A stretch of DNA of 64,000 nucleotides from Pseudomonas azerbaijanoccidentalis (GTDB taxonomy: Bacteria; Pseudomonadota; Gammaproteobacteria; Pseudomonadales; Pseudomonadaceae): positions 679,064 through 743,063 of the forward strand of contig NZ_JAHSTU010000004.1 in assembly GCF_019145495.1 (NCBI RefSeq), read 5' to 3'. The notes beneath the pieces were generated by a model, which saw nothing but the letters and a program-made list of their open reading frames with translations, did not search any database and was not told the DNA's origin. Shown one piece after another: positions 1 through 7,213 of the stretch. The position numbers and the translations under genes are program-made. The number at the start of each line of letters is the position of its first letter. The stretch's first letter is position 1.

Positions 1-65
1 CGCATTTTGCGTGGCTTGTTGTTTTTTGATGCGCCTGCGGGCGCCCAGAGAGAAGAGGCACGACG

Positions 66-557
66 ATGAGTGCATTGGTTGGCGTGATCATGGGCTCCAA
101 GTCCGATTGGTCCACCCTTAGCCACACCGCCGATATGCTGGAAAAGCTCGGCATCCCTTACGAGGTGAAGGTGGTTTCTGCCCACCGCACCCCGGACCTG
201 CTGTTCCAGTACGCTGAAGAAGCGGAAGCGCGTGGCATCGAGGTGATTATCGCCGGTGCCGGTGGCGCGGCGCATTTGCCTGGCATGTGTGCGGCCAAGA
301 CCCACCTGCCGGTGCTGGGCGTGCCGGTGCAATCGGCAATGCTCTCGGGCGTCGATTCGCTGCTCTCTATAGTGCAGATGCCTGCCGGCATTCCGGTTGC
401 TACCTTGGCCATCGGCAAAGCGGGAGCGATCAACGCCGCGCTGTTGTCGGCGAGTATCCTGGGCGCCAAGCACCCGCAGTTCCACGAAGTGCTGAAAACC
501 TTCCGTGCTGAGCAGACAGACAGCGTCCTGGAAAATCCAGACCCACGCATCGCCTGA
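66..557 (+). CDS. purE: N5-carboxyaminoimidazole ribonucleotide mutase PurE
   Basis: PurE converts N5-CAIR to CAIR in cytoplasmic purine synthesis, acting directly after PurK. The 163-residue protein has the usual length for the bacterial class I enzyme. It shows the N-terminal phosphate-binding GSKSD (residues 10-14), the SAHRTP segment with the expected catalytic histidine (about residue 40) and the glycine-rich GAGGAAHLPG loop (about 64-73). An AGAGAAGAGG purine tract lies just before the ATG. purK follows 11 bases after the stop, so the two are very likely one operon. Only 65 bases of leader are visible and no purine riboswitch is apparent in them. Confidence 0.97.
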   Translation: MSALVGVIMGSKSDWSTLSHTADMLEKLGIPYEVKVVSAHRTPDLLFQYAEEAEARGIEVIIAGAGGAAHLPGMCAAKTHLPVLGVPVQSAMLSGVDSLLSIVQMPAGIPVATLAIGKAGAINAALLSASILGAKHPQFHEVLKTFRAEQTDSVLENPDPRIA

Positions 558-568
558 GGTTGTTGACG

Positions 569-1651
569 ATGAAGATCGGTGTAATCGGTGGCGGCCAGTT
601 GGGTCGCATGTTGGCGCTGGCGGGCACTCCGCTGGGCATGAACTTCGCTTTCCTCGACCCGGCGCCGGACGCTTGCGCGGCCGCATTGGGCGAACACCTG
701 CGGGCCGATTACGGCGATCAGGATCACTTGCGCCAACTGGCCGATGAAGTCGATCTGGTGACCTTCGAATTCGAAAGCGTGCCAGCGGAAACCGTAGCGT
801 TCCTCTCGCAATTCGTACCGGTCTACCCGAGCGCCGAAGCGCTGCGCATCGCCCGCGATCGCTGGTTCGAAAAGAGCATGTTCAAGGACCTGGGAATTCC
901 GACTCCGGCGTTCGCCGACATTCAGTCCCAGGCTGACCTGGACGCCGCCGTGGCTGCCATCGGTCTGCCGGCCGTGCTGAAAACCCGCACCTTGGGTTAC
1001 GACGGTAAGGGTCAGAAAGTCCTGCGTACGCCTGAAGACGTGGTCGGCACGTTCGCCGAGCTGGGCAGCGTGGCCTGCCTGCTGGAAGGTTTCGTGCCGT
1101 TCACCGGTGAAGTGTCGCTGATCGCCGTGCGTGCCCGCGATGGTGAAACCCGGTTCTACCCGCTGGTACACAACACCCACGACAGCGGCATCCTTAAGCT
1201 GTCCGTGGCCAGCACCGATCACCCGCTGCAAGCCCTGGCCGAAGACTACTCCAGCCGAGTGCTCAAGCAGCTCGATTATGTCGGCGTGATGGCGTTCGAA
1301 TTCTTCGAAGTCGACGGTGGCCTCAAGGCCAACGAAATCGCCCCGCGTGTGCATAACTCCGGGCACTGGACCACTGAAGGCGCCGAGTGCAGCCAGTTCG
1401 AAAACCACCTGCGGGCCGTTGCCGGTCTGCCGCTGGGTTCGACGGCCAAGGTCGGCGAGAGCGCGATGCTCAACTTCATCGGCAAAGTGCCGGACACCGA
1501 CAAGGTTATTGCGATCGCCGATTGCCATCTGCATCACTACGGCAAGGCGTTCAAGGTCGGCCGCAAGGTCGGTCACGCCAACCTGCGTTGTGCAGACCGC
1601 GAAACCCTGGCCGCGCAGATCCTCAAGGTCGAAGCGCTGATCGCCGAGTAA
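569..1651 (+). CDS. purK: N5-carboxyaminoimidazole ribonucleotide synthase PurK
   Basis: PurK is an ATP-grasp enzyme that makes N5-CAIR from AIR, ATP and bicarbonate, the substrate of the PurE encoded just upstream. The protein opens with a dinucleotide-type glycine loop (GVIGGGQLGRML). It continues through the ATP-grasp domain, including the KTRTLGYDGKGQ loop and the metal-binding stretch ANEIAPRVHNSGH. The ATG at 569 gives 360 residues, normal for the family. Tandem TTG codons at 560 and 563 are in frame but less likely starts. The short gap after purE implies co-transcription. Confidence 0.97.
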   Translation: MKIGVIGGGQLGRMLALAGTPLGMNFAFLDPAPDACAAALGEHLRADYGDQDHLRQLADEVDLVTFEFESVPAETVAFLSQFVPVYPSAEALRIARDRWFEKSMFKDLGIPTPAFADIQSQADLDAAVAAIGLPAVLKTRTLGYDGKGQKVLRTPEDVVGTFAELGSVACLLEGFVPFTGEVSLIAVRARDGETRFYPLVHNTHDSGILKLSVASTDHPLQALAEDYSSRVLKQLDYVGVMAFEFFEVDGGLKANEIAPRVHNSGHWTTEGAECSQFENHLRAVAGLPLGSTAKVGESAMLNFIGKVPDTDKVIAIADCHLHHYGKAFKVGRKVGHANLRCADRETLAAQILKVEALIAE

Positions 1652-1710
1652 AACAGTTTCCTGTGGCCGCGGCGGAACCATTGCGGTGCCGCCGTTCTCT
1701 CATGGCAGGA

Positions 1711-1736
1711 TGCGAAAGTCTGACTAGGCTTTCGCA
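1711..1736. repeat. Short inverted repeat between purK and the GlsB-type gene
   Basis: TGCGAAAG (1711-1718) is mirrored by CTTTCGCA (1729-1736), forming an 8-bp stem with a 10-base loop. No T-run follows, so a Rho-independent terminator is not well supported. It lies 28 bases before the next start codon and could be a weak mRNA structure or an operator. Confidence 0.4.
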
Positions 1737-1763
1737 TAGCCAAATCATTCAGAGGGAAATGCC

Positions 1764-2009
1764 ATGGGAATCATCGGAACCATCTTTATCGGCTTGATCG
1801 TCGGCCTGCTCGCGCGGTTCCTGAAACCGGGTGATGACAGCATGGGCTGGATCATGACCATCCTGCTCGGTATCGGCGGTTCGTTGGCAGCCACTTACGG
1901 CGGCCAGGCCCTGGGCTTCTATCAAGCGGGTGAAGGCGCAGGCTTCATCGGGGCACTGGTGGGCGCCGTCATCTTGCTGGTGATCTACGGCTTGATCAAA
2001 AAGAACTGA
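1764..2009 (+). CDS. GlsB/YeaQ/YmgE family (transglycosylase-associated) membrane protein
   Basis: A very hydrophobic, glycine-rich 81-residue protein with about three predicted membrane helices: an N-terminal IIGTIFIGLIVGLLAR helix, a central glycine-rich helix (residues about 30-46) and a C-terminal GFIGALVGAVILLVIYGLI helix. The GLLARFLKPGDD segment after helix 1 is typical of this inner-membrane family, which is often stress-induced in proteobacteria. No enzymatic role is established. AGAGGGAAA precedes the ATG as a good ribosome site. Confidence 0.88.
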   Translation: MGIIGTIFIGLIVGLLARFLKPGDDSMGWIMTILLGIGGSLAATYGGQALGFYQAGEGAGFIGALVGAVILLVIYGLIKKN

Positions 2010-2055
2010 TCCAAGCGACAAAGTCCTCTCGGCTGCGCAGCCCGGGAGGACTAGA

Positions 2056-2088
2056 ATGCTCGGCGTTTTCCTTTCCTTGCCGAGCATT
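2056..2088 (+). terminator. Hairpin followed by TTTT, overlapping the first possible start of the DUF3299 gene
   Basis: ATGCTCGGC (2056-2064) pairs with GCCGAGCAT just before 2088 and is followed directly by TTTT, a compact terminator-like structure for the upstream GlsB-type gene. A second, imperfect palindrome (AGTCCTC ... GAGGACT, about 2023-2053) lies immediately before it. The first ATG of the next frame is inside the stem, so the hairpin bears on start choice. Confidence 0.5.
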
Positions 2089-2628
2089 TTCATGCGCCGT
2101 CTTTTGCTGACCTTTGTTTTACTGGGCTCGAGCCTTGCCCACGCCGGCGAACTGCCAGAAACCGACTGGCTCGAACTGATGCCCAAATCGGACCAGAAAG
2201 CCCTCGAGGCAATGCCCGAAATCGACCACAACTCCCCTGAAGCCAATGGCACCTTTACCGAAAAGGGTGGCATGAAGCAGAGCAAAGGCTTGCCGGCGGT
2301 GATGTATTCGACCAAAACCGTAGCGTCGATGAACGACAAGAACATCCGCATCGGAGGTTATCCGGTGCCGCTGGAGTCCGACGCCAAGGGCAACAGCACG
2401 CTGTTTTTCCTGGTGCCTTACCCGGGCGCCTGCATTCACGTGCCGCCACCGCCACCCAATCAACTGGTGCTCGTGCGCTATCCAAAGGGCTTGAAGCTCA
2501 ATGATATCTACACGCCGCTGTGGGTTACCGGCACGCTGAAGGTCGAGAAGGTCAGCAATGACCTGGCGGATGCGGCATATGCGCTGGATGCAGCGAAGGT
2601 GCGGGTGGTGAAGGAGTCGGATCTGTAA
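2056..2628 (+). CDS. DUF3299 domain-containing exported protein
   Basis: A 190-residue protein at the first ATG, or 178 if the ATG at 2092 is used. The second start gives a cleaner signal peptide (MRRLLLTFVLLGSSLAHA), but the first has the better ribosome site (GGGAGGA at 2043-2049). The mature part contains the DUF3299 hallmarks: GYPVPLE, an FFLVPYPGACIHVPPPPPNQ loop with a conserved Cys-His, and a C-terminal PLWVTGTL strand. The family is exported and of unknown function; relatives often sit beside ABC exporters, but here the gene stands alone. Domain assignment is confident and the start is uncertain. Confidence 0.8.
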   Translation: MLGVFLSLPSIFMRRLLLTFVLLGSSLAHAGELPETDWLELMPKSDQKALEAMPEIDHNSPEANGTFTEKGGMKQSKGLPAVMYSTKTVASMNDKNIRIGGYPVPLESDAKGNSTLFFLVPYPGACIHVPPPPPNQLVLVRYPKGLKLNDIYTPLWVTGTLKVEKVSNDLADAAYALDAAKVRVVKESDL

Positions 2629-2642
2629 TTGGCAATCAGCAA

Positions 2643-2710
2643 AAAAGATCGCAGCCTTCGGCAGCTCCTACAGGGATCGGTGTAGGAGCTGCCGAAGGCT
2701 GCGATCTTTT
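2643..2710. repeat. Palindromic intergenic repeat (GTAGGAGCTGCC type)
   Basis: A perfect 30-base inverted repeat (2643-2672 and 2681-2710) around an 8-base loop. Arms run from AAAAGATCGCAGCC to the GGCAGCTCCTACA end. The same unit recurs at about 15.2, 19.5, 44.6 and 51.2 kb. It sits between convergent genes, and the T-rich ends on both strands could make it a bidirectional terminator. It resembles the REP/REPIN elements of fluorescent pseudomonads. Confidence 0.9.
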
Positions 2711-2714
2711 GATT

Positions 2715-3614
2715 TTAAAGCGGTTTGCTACCGACGCTCACGCCCAAGGTGTGGCTCGCACCCGGAGCCAGGCTCACCACATCCCCCATCACATTCGCCG
2801 TTTCAATGCACAGCATGCGCTGCCAGCCGTCGTCGGCCATGTCGCTGAACGCAGCGGCGCGATCGATCCACGGGTTCCAGATCACTGCCGTGCGCGAGCC
2901 GACGCTGGTCAACTCGATGCGACGTTCCCAGGCCGGGTCGACGATGCTCAGCAGCGGCGGGGCGTCGAGGTAGATTCGGTCTGTTTCGCCACTAAAACGC
3001 AGATCACCGGACTGTTGCTTGGTTTTCCAGTCTTCCAGTGTCTCGATGTAGCTCAAGCCATCCACGCCTTCGACGTGCACGTTGCGTACATCACTGACGG
3101 CGAAATAGCTGTGCAATGCCTGGCTGATGGTGACGGTTTCAGCGCCCCGGTTGTGGCTGATCAAATGAATATGCAATTGGTCATCCAGACGAATGCTCAA
3201 CTTCAAGTCCACCTGATGCGGCCAGCCCGGCAATCCACCTTCGGGGTAGGGCAGGAGGAATTCGATTTTCAGGCTTTCGCCCTCGGCTTCGATGCCGCCC
3301 AATTCCCAGTCCATCGCCCGCACCAGGCCATGAGCCGTTGGTGCTTCGTTGCTGACGCGCATCGCTTTGACGCTCTGCGGGTTGCGCTCGAAGTTGCCGA
3401 ACCACGGCCAGCACACCGGCACACCGGCGCGGATGCTTTTGCCGCTTTTGAACACAGCCTCATCGTTGAGCCAGATCAGCGGTGGCTGACCCGCCAGTTG
3501 ATAACTGAGGATGTGCGCGCCTTGCTGGGCCACCAGTAATTCGGCCTGACCGTGGCGGATGCGCCAGCAGTTCAGTTCATCCAGTTTTACGGCTTCAACG
3601 TTGGGCGTGCTCAT
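2715..3614 (-). CDS. D-hexose-6-phosphate mutarotase (aldose 1-epimerase-like, YeaD family)
   Basis: A 299-residue cytoplasmic protein of the galactose-mutarotase superfamily, predicted to interconvert the alpha and beta anomers of hexose 6-phosphates. Family features visible are the early GAHILSYQLAGQPPLIWLN segment, AGVPVCWPWFG, the TAHGLVR motif with its conserved His, the ALHSYFAVSD motif and the late VIWNPWIDRA block. Length is normal. It is transcribed alone, away from a nearby thioesterase on the same strand. Confidence 0.92.
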   Translation of the reverse strand: MSTPNVEAVKLDELNCWRIRHGQAELLVAQQGAHILSYQLAGQPPLIWLNDEAVFKSGKSIRAGVPVCWPWFGNFERNPQSVKAMRVSNEAPTAHGLVRAMDWELGGIEAEGESLKIEFLLPYPEGGLPGWPHQVDLKLSIRLDDQLHIHLISHNRGAETVTISQALHSYFAVSDVRNVHVEGVDGLSYIETLEDWKTKQQSGDLRFSGETDRIYLDAPPLLSIVDPAWERRIELTSVGSRTAVIWNPWIDRAAAFSDMADDGWQRMLCIETANVMGDVVSLAPGASHTLGVSVGSKPL

Positions 3615-3686
3615 GGGACAGCTCTCGATCAGTAACAGGACTGCAATGGACCGTGAATCGGTCGTCGGGTTTAACGCTTCCCGGTT

Positions 3687-4091
3687 TTAACGAGCTCTGG
3701 GCGGAACCGAGCGAGTACGGCCGCTGCCATCGATGGCGACGAACACGAATACCGCTTCGGTCACTTTGCGCCATTCGCTGGACAGCGGATCATCGCTCCA
3801 GACTTCGACCATCATCTGGATCGAGCTACGGCCGATTTCCAGTGCCTGGGTATAGAAGGAGAGCTGCGCGCCCACCGCCACCGGCACCAGAAACGCCATG
3901 CGGTCGATCGCGACAGTAGCCACGCGGCCACCGGCAACCTTGCTGGCCATCGCGGTGCCGGCCAAATCCATCTGCGCAACCAGCCAGCCGCCGAAAATAT
4001 CGCCAAAGCCGTTGGTTTCGCGGGGAAGTGCGGTAATTTGCAAGGCCAGGTCGCCTTGCGGGATCGGATCTTCTTGTTCGAGCTCTATCAT
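3687..4091 (-). CDS. Acyl-CoA thioesterase, YciA-like hotdog fold
   Basis: At the start chosen here (MIELEQEDPIPQGDL) the protein is 134 residues, the usual size for YciA-type acyl-CoA hydrolases. It shows the hotdog core: the NGFGDIFGGWLVAQMDLAG helix with the catalytic Asp, VATVAIDRMAFLVPV and the later EAVFVFVAID strand. A longer reading frame begins at 4175, but the extra 28 residues are low-complexity and match no family. Predicted to hydrolyse acyl-CoAs in the cytoplasm; substrate range is not readable from sequence. Confidence 0.9.
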   Translation of the reverse strand: MIELEQEDPIPQGDLALQITALPRETNGFGDIFGGWLVAQMDLAGTAMASKVAGGRVATVAIDRMAFLVPVAVGAQLSFYTQALEIGRSSIQMMVEVWSDDPLSSEWRKVTEAVFVFVAIDGSGRTRSVPPRAR

Positions 4092-4452
4092 GCCGGGGGT
4101 GCCTCTGACCCGTGACTCTTCGTTGGTGCTGCTGGTGGTAGCCGTCTTCGGGAAAAACGATTCAGCACCGAACATACTACGTTCGTCACGTTTTTCGTAA
4201 GGCGCCTAAAGGGAAACTCTGCGAAATCGCCTATGCCAGACAGGCGTTTTCGCACAGCAACCCTTGCAAGCCGTCGCACAGTTGCGAGTATATCGGTCGG
4301 TAGACTCCGAGACGACCGTCCGGTTCTCATTTTGACCGTCAATTACGCACCTCTATGTGCTTTTTCGAACAATTTGCTATCGTGCCGGTCCTGCCCGAGC
4401 CCTTGCCAGCGTTGTTGGGGCGGCAGACTTGACCATAAGAGAAGCCCTTGCC
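4092..4452. other. Gene-free divergent region with a stem-loop
   Basis: This 361-base stretch separates the minus-strand thioesterase from the plus-strand MFS gene and should hold both promoters. The only clear structure is an imperfect hairpin at 4220-4254 (TGCGAAATCGCCT against AGGCGTTTTCGCA, one mismatch, 9-base loop). No convincing small gene is seen. Confidence 0.5.
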
Positions 4453-5751
4453 ATGACCACAGCGCCCTCGAGTATCGCGCAGCCCTCCCAATCCGCACGT
4501 CCACTCACCCGCAACGACTATAAGACGCTATCGCTGTCGGCCCTGGGCGGCGCGCTGGAGTTTTACGACTTCATCATCTTCGTGTTCTTCGCCACGGTAG
4601 TGGGCAAGCTGTTCTTCCCGGCGGACATGCCTGAATGGCTGCGCTTGATGCAGACCTTCGGCATCTTCGCCGCCGGCTATCTGGCACGGCCGCTGGGCGG
4701 CATCGTGATGGCGCACTTCGGCGACCTGCTGGGGCGCAAGAAGATGTTCACCCTGAGCATTTTCATGATGGCGGTGCCGACCCTGATCATGGGCCTGCTG
4801 CCGACTTACGCGCAGATCGGCATGTGGGCGCCGATTCTGTTGCTGCTGATGCGGGTCATCCAGGGCGCGGCCATTGGTGGTGAAGTGCCGGGGGCGTGGG
4901 TCTTCGTTTCCGAACACGTGCCACAGCGGCATGTCGGCTATGCCTGCGGCACGCTGACCAGCGGCCTGACGGCGGGCATCCTCCTGGGTTCGCTGGTCGC
5001 CACAGCAATCAACAGTGTTTACACCCCGGTGGAAGTGGCGGATTACGCCTGGCGGATTCCGTTCCTGCTGGGCGGCGTGTTTGGCCTGTTCTCGGTGTAC
5101 CTGCGCCGCTGGCTGCACGAAACCCCGGTGTTTGCCGAGTTGCAACAGCGCAAGGCCCTGGCCGAAGAAGTGCCGTTGCGTGCGGTGCTGCGCGATCATC
5201 GTGGCGCCATTGCCATTTCGATGCTGCTGACCTGGTTGCTGTCCGCGGGCATCGTGGTACTGATCCTGATGACCCCGACCGTATTGCAGACGGTCTATCA
5301 CTTTTCGCCAACCACGGCCCTGCAATCCAACAGCGTGGCAATCGTGTGCCTGAGCATTGGCTGCATCGTTTCCGGTGCGCTGGCGGACCGCTTTGGAGCG
5401 GGGCGTGTCTTCGTCTTTGGCTGCACGGCGTTGCTGGCCAGTTCCTGGACCTTCTACCACAGCCTGGCCGACCATCCTGACTGGTTGTTCCCGATGTACG
5501 CGCTGACCGGTCTGCTGGTCGGTACGATCGGTGCAGTGCCGTACGTGATGGTCAAGGCGTTTCCGCCGGTGGTGCGCTTCAGCGGTCTGTCGTTCTCGTA
5601 CAACGTGGCGTACGCGATTTTCGGAGGTTTGACGCCGATGATCGTCAGCCTGTTGCTCAAGGAAAGCCCGATGGGACCTGCCTATTATGTGGCGGTGCTG
5701 TGTGTTGTCGGGATCCTGGTGGGCGCTTATCTCTGGAAGAAGGGTCGTTAA
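4453..5751 (+). CDS. MFS transporter, metabolite:H+ symporter type
   Basis: A 432-residue inner-membrane transporter with about 12 predicted helices. It carries the MHS-family N-terminus (ALGGALEFYDFIIFVFF), the cytoplasmic loop HFGDLLGRKKMF after helix 2 and the RVIQGAAIGGEVPGAW motif in helix 4. These mark the ProP/YhjE/ShiA branch, which imports organic acids, osmolytes or aromatic acids with protons. The substrate cannot be read from sequence. The ATG at 4453 follows AAGAGAAG; an in-frame ATG at 4357 would add an arginine-rich extension without family support. Confidence 0.9.
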   Translation: MTTAPSSIAQPSQSARPLTRNDYKTLSLSALGGALEFYDFIIFVFFATVVGKLFFPADMPEWLRLMQTFGIFAAGYLARPLGGIVMAHFGDLLGRKKMFTLSIFMMAVPTLIMGLLPTYAQIGMWAPILLLLMRVIQGAAIGGEVPGAWVFVSEHVPQRHVGYACGTLTSGLTAGILLGSLVATAINSVYTPVEVADYAWRIPFLLGGVFGLFSVYLRRWLHETPVFAELQQRKALAEEVPLRAVLRDHRGAIAISMLLTWLLSAGIVVLILMTPTVLQTVYHFSPTTALQSNSVAIVCLSIGCIVSGALADRFGAGRVFVFGCTALLASSWTFYHSLADHPDWLFPMYALTGLLVGTIGAVPYVMVKAFPPVVRFSGLSFSYNVAYAIFGGLTPMIVSLLLKESPMGPAYYVAVLCVVGILVGAYLWKKGR

Positions 5752-5782
5752 TCCCGACTTTTTTCACTGTCTGTACTCCCCA

Positions 5783-5848
5783 ATCGCCAGCAGGCTGGCT
5801 CCCACATTTGGAATGCATTTCAACTGTGTGAGCCAGCCTGCTGGCGAT
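5783..5848. repeat. Palindromic intergenic repeat (GTGGGAGCCAGC type)
   Basis: Two 24-base inverted arms (5783-5806 and 5825-5848) ending in CCCACA / TGTGTGAG with the core GCCAGCAGGCTGGC, separated by 18 bases. One arm has a single mismatch. A second member is at 11202-11287. It lies between the MFS gene and the Pho box of pstS. Confidence 0.85.
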
Positions 5849-5897
5849 GAGGGGCGCGAATTATCCAGTAACAGCCAAATAATGGCCTTTCATCCAA

Positions 5898-5915
5898 TTG
5901 TCATATTTCAGCCAT
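5898..5915 (+). promoter_or_regulatory. Pho box upstream of pstS
   Basis: TTGTCAT-ATTT-CAGCCAT matches the PhoB site plan of two 7-base repeats separated by four A/T-rich bases (consensus CTGTCAT N4 CTGTCAT); the second repeat is degenerate. It lies 68 bases upstream of the pstS ATG, where a PhoB-activated promoter would be expected. Confidence 0.75.
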
Positions 5916-5982
5916 AGAGTGTTCACACGGCCTGCTGATACTTGGCCCCGACTTAACACACCCTATCTGCTAGGAGTAAGGC

Positions 5983-6984
5983 ATGAAACTGAAGCGTTTG
6001 ATGGCGGCAATGACTTTTGTCGCTGCTGGCGTTGCGACTGCCAACGCGGTTGCCGCTGTTGACCCTGCTATCCCGAGCTACACCAAGACCACTGGTGTGT
6101 CGGGCAACCTGTCCAGCGTTGGTTCCGATACCCTGGCCAACCTCATGACCCTCTGGGCTGAGAACTACAAAAAAGAATACCCGAACGTAAACATCCAGAT
6201 TCAGGCCGCCGGTTCTTCTACCGCGCCACCTGCGCTGACAGAAGGCACCGCTAACCTGGGCCCGATGAGCCGCAAGATGAAGGACAACGAACTGCAAGCC
6301 TTCGAAACCAAATACGGCTACAAGCCAACCGCTATTCCGGTTGCCGTGGATGCCTTGGCCGTATTCGTGCACAAGGACAACCCGATCAAGCACATGACCA
6401 TGGAACAGGTCGATGCGGTCTTCTCGTCCACCCGTCTGTGCGGCGGCAAAACCGACGTCAAAACCTGGGGCGACCTGGGTGTGACCGGCGACCTGGCCAA
6501 CAAGCCGGTTCAACTGTTCGGTCGTAACTCGGTATCCGGCACTTATGGCTATTTCAAGGAAGAAGCCCTGTGCAAAGGTGACTTCAAGCCAAACGTCAAC
6601 GAACAACCAGGCTCGGCTTCGGTCGTTCAGTCGATCAGCTCCTCGCTGAACGGCATCGGTTACTCGGGCATCGGCTACAAAACCGCTAGCGTGAAAACTG
6701 TGGCCCTGGCCAAGAAAGGCAGCCAGGACTTCATCGAAGACACCGAAGAAAACGCCCTGAACGGCAAGTACCCGCTGTCGCGCTTCCTCTACGTTTACGT
6801 CAACAAGGCCCCGAACAAGCCTTTGGCTCCGCTGGAAGCTGAGTTCGTGAAACTGGTTCTGTCCAAACAGGGCCAGGAAGTTGTCGTGAAAGACGGCTAC
6901 ATCCCACTGCCAGCCAAAGTTGCTGCAAAAGCATTGGCTGACCTGGGTCTGCAGGAAGGCGGCGCTGAAGTCGCAAAAAAGTAA
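5983..6984 (+). CDS. pstS: Phosphate ABC transporter substrate-binding protein PstS
   Basis: Periplasmic high-affinity phosphate-binding protein that delivers phosphate to the PstCAB permease. A clear signal peptide (MKLKRLMAAMTFVAAGVATANAVA) is followed by SVGSDTLANL and QAAGSSTAPPALTEG, the phosphate-ligating loops, and GRNSVSGTYGYF further on. At 333 residues it is of the pseudomonad PstS type, with the PBP-like fold ending in an amphipathic lysine-rich tail. CTAGGAGTAAGGC gives a strong ribosome site. Expected to be induced on phosphate starvation through the Pho box at 5898-5915. Confidence 0.97.
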   Translation: MKLKRLMAAMTFVAAGVATANAVAAVDPAIPSYTKTTGVSGNLSSVGSDTLANLMTLWAENYKKEYPNVNIQIQAAGSSTAPPALTEGTANLGPMSRKMKDNELQAFETKYGYKPTAIPVAVDALAVFVHKDNPIKHMTMEQVDAVFSSTRLCGGKTDVKTWGDLGVTGDLANKPVQLFGRNSVSGTYGYFKEEALCKGDFKPNVNEQPGSASVVQSISSSLNGIGYSGIGYKTASVKTVALAKKGSQDFIEDTEENALNGKYPLSRFLYVYVNKAPNKPLAPLEAEFVKLVLSKQGQEVVVKDGYIPLPAKVAAKALADLGLQEGGAEVAKK

Positions 6985-7013
6985 AACCCTAGGTCCGGGG
7001 CACGCCCCGAACC

Positions 7014-7111
7014 TGTAGGAGCTGTCGAGTGAAACGAGGCTGCGATCTTTTGATCTGGCTTCGAACTGCAAGGTCAAAGATCGCAGCCTCGGTTCCCTCG
7101 ACAGCTCCTGC
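7014..7111. repeat. Degenerate palindromic repeat between pstS and pstC
   Basis: A long imperfect inverted repeat: TGTAGGAGCTGTCGAG ... AGGCTGCGATCTTTTGAT on the left and its complement ending CTCGACAGCTCCTGCA at 7111. It is a diverged member of the GTAGGAGCTGCC family with an insertion (GAGTGAAACGA / TCGGTTCCCTC). It sits downstream of pstS and before the second Pho box, so it may end or stabilise the abundant pstS message. Confidence 0.8.
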
Positions 7112-7173
7112 AACCCCCAAATTCTAAATCCACTGCTGGTTAACGCCAGCGGCGGATTTGTTGCGTCACTGCA

Positions 7174-7191
7174 CTGTCATCTTTCTGTCAT
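7174..7191 (+). promoter_or_regulatory. Consensus Pho box upstream of pstC
   Basis: CTGTCAT-CTTT-CTGTCAT has both heptamers perfect and the standard four-base spacer. It ends 22 bases before the pstC start, so the PhoB-driven promoter must produce a very short leader. The best match in this window to a PhoB site. Confidence 0.9.
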
Positions 7192-7213
7192 ACAGGATCG
7201 CTAGGGTGTGCGA

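Noticed and set aside
1..65. Purine riboswitch or regulator site upstream of purE
   Set aside because: Only 65 bases are visible and no conserved aptamer core or operator is seen.
158..1681. Long minus-strand open frame opposite purE and purK
   Set aside because: It is the complement of two certain genes with no ribosome site or recognisable domain.
2709..3539. Plus-strand open frame opposite the mutarotase gene
   Set aside because: No domain or start signal; its composition is that of an antisense shadow.
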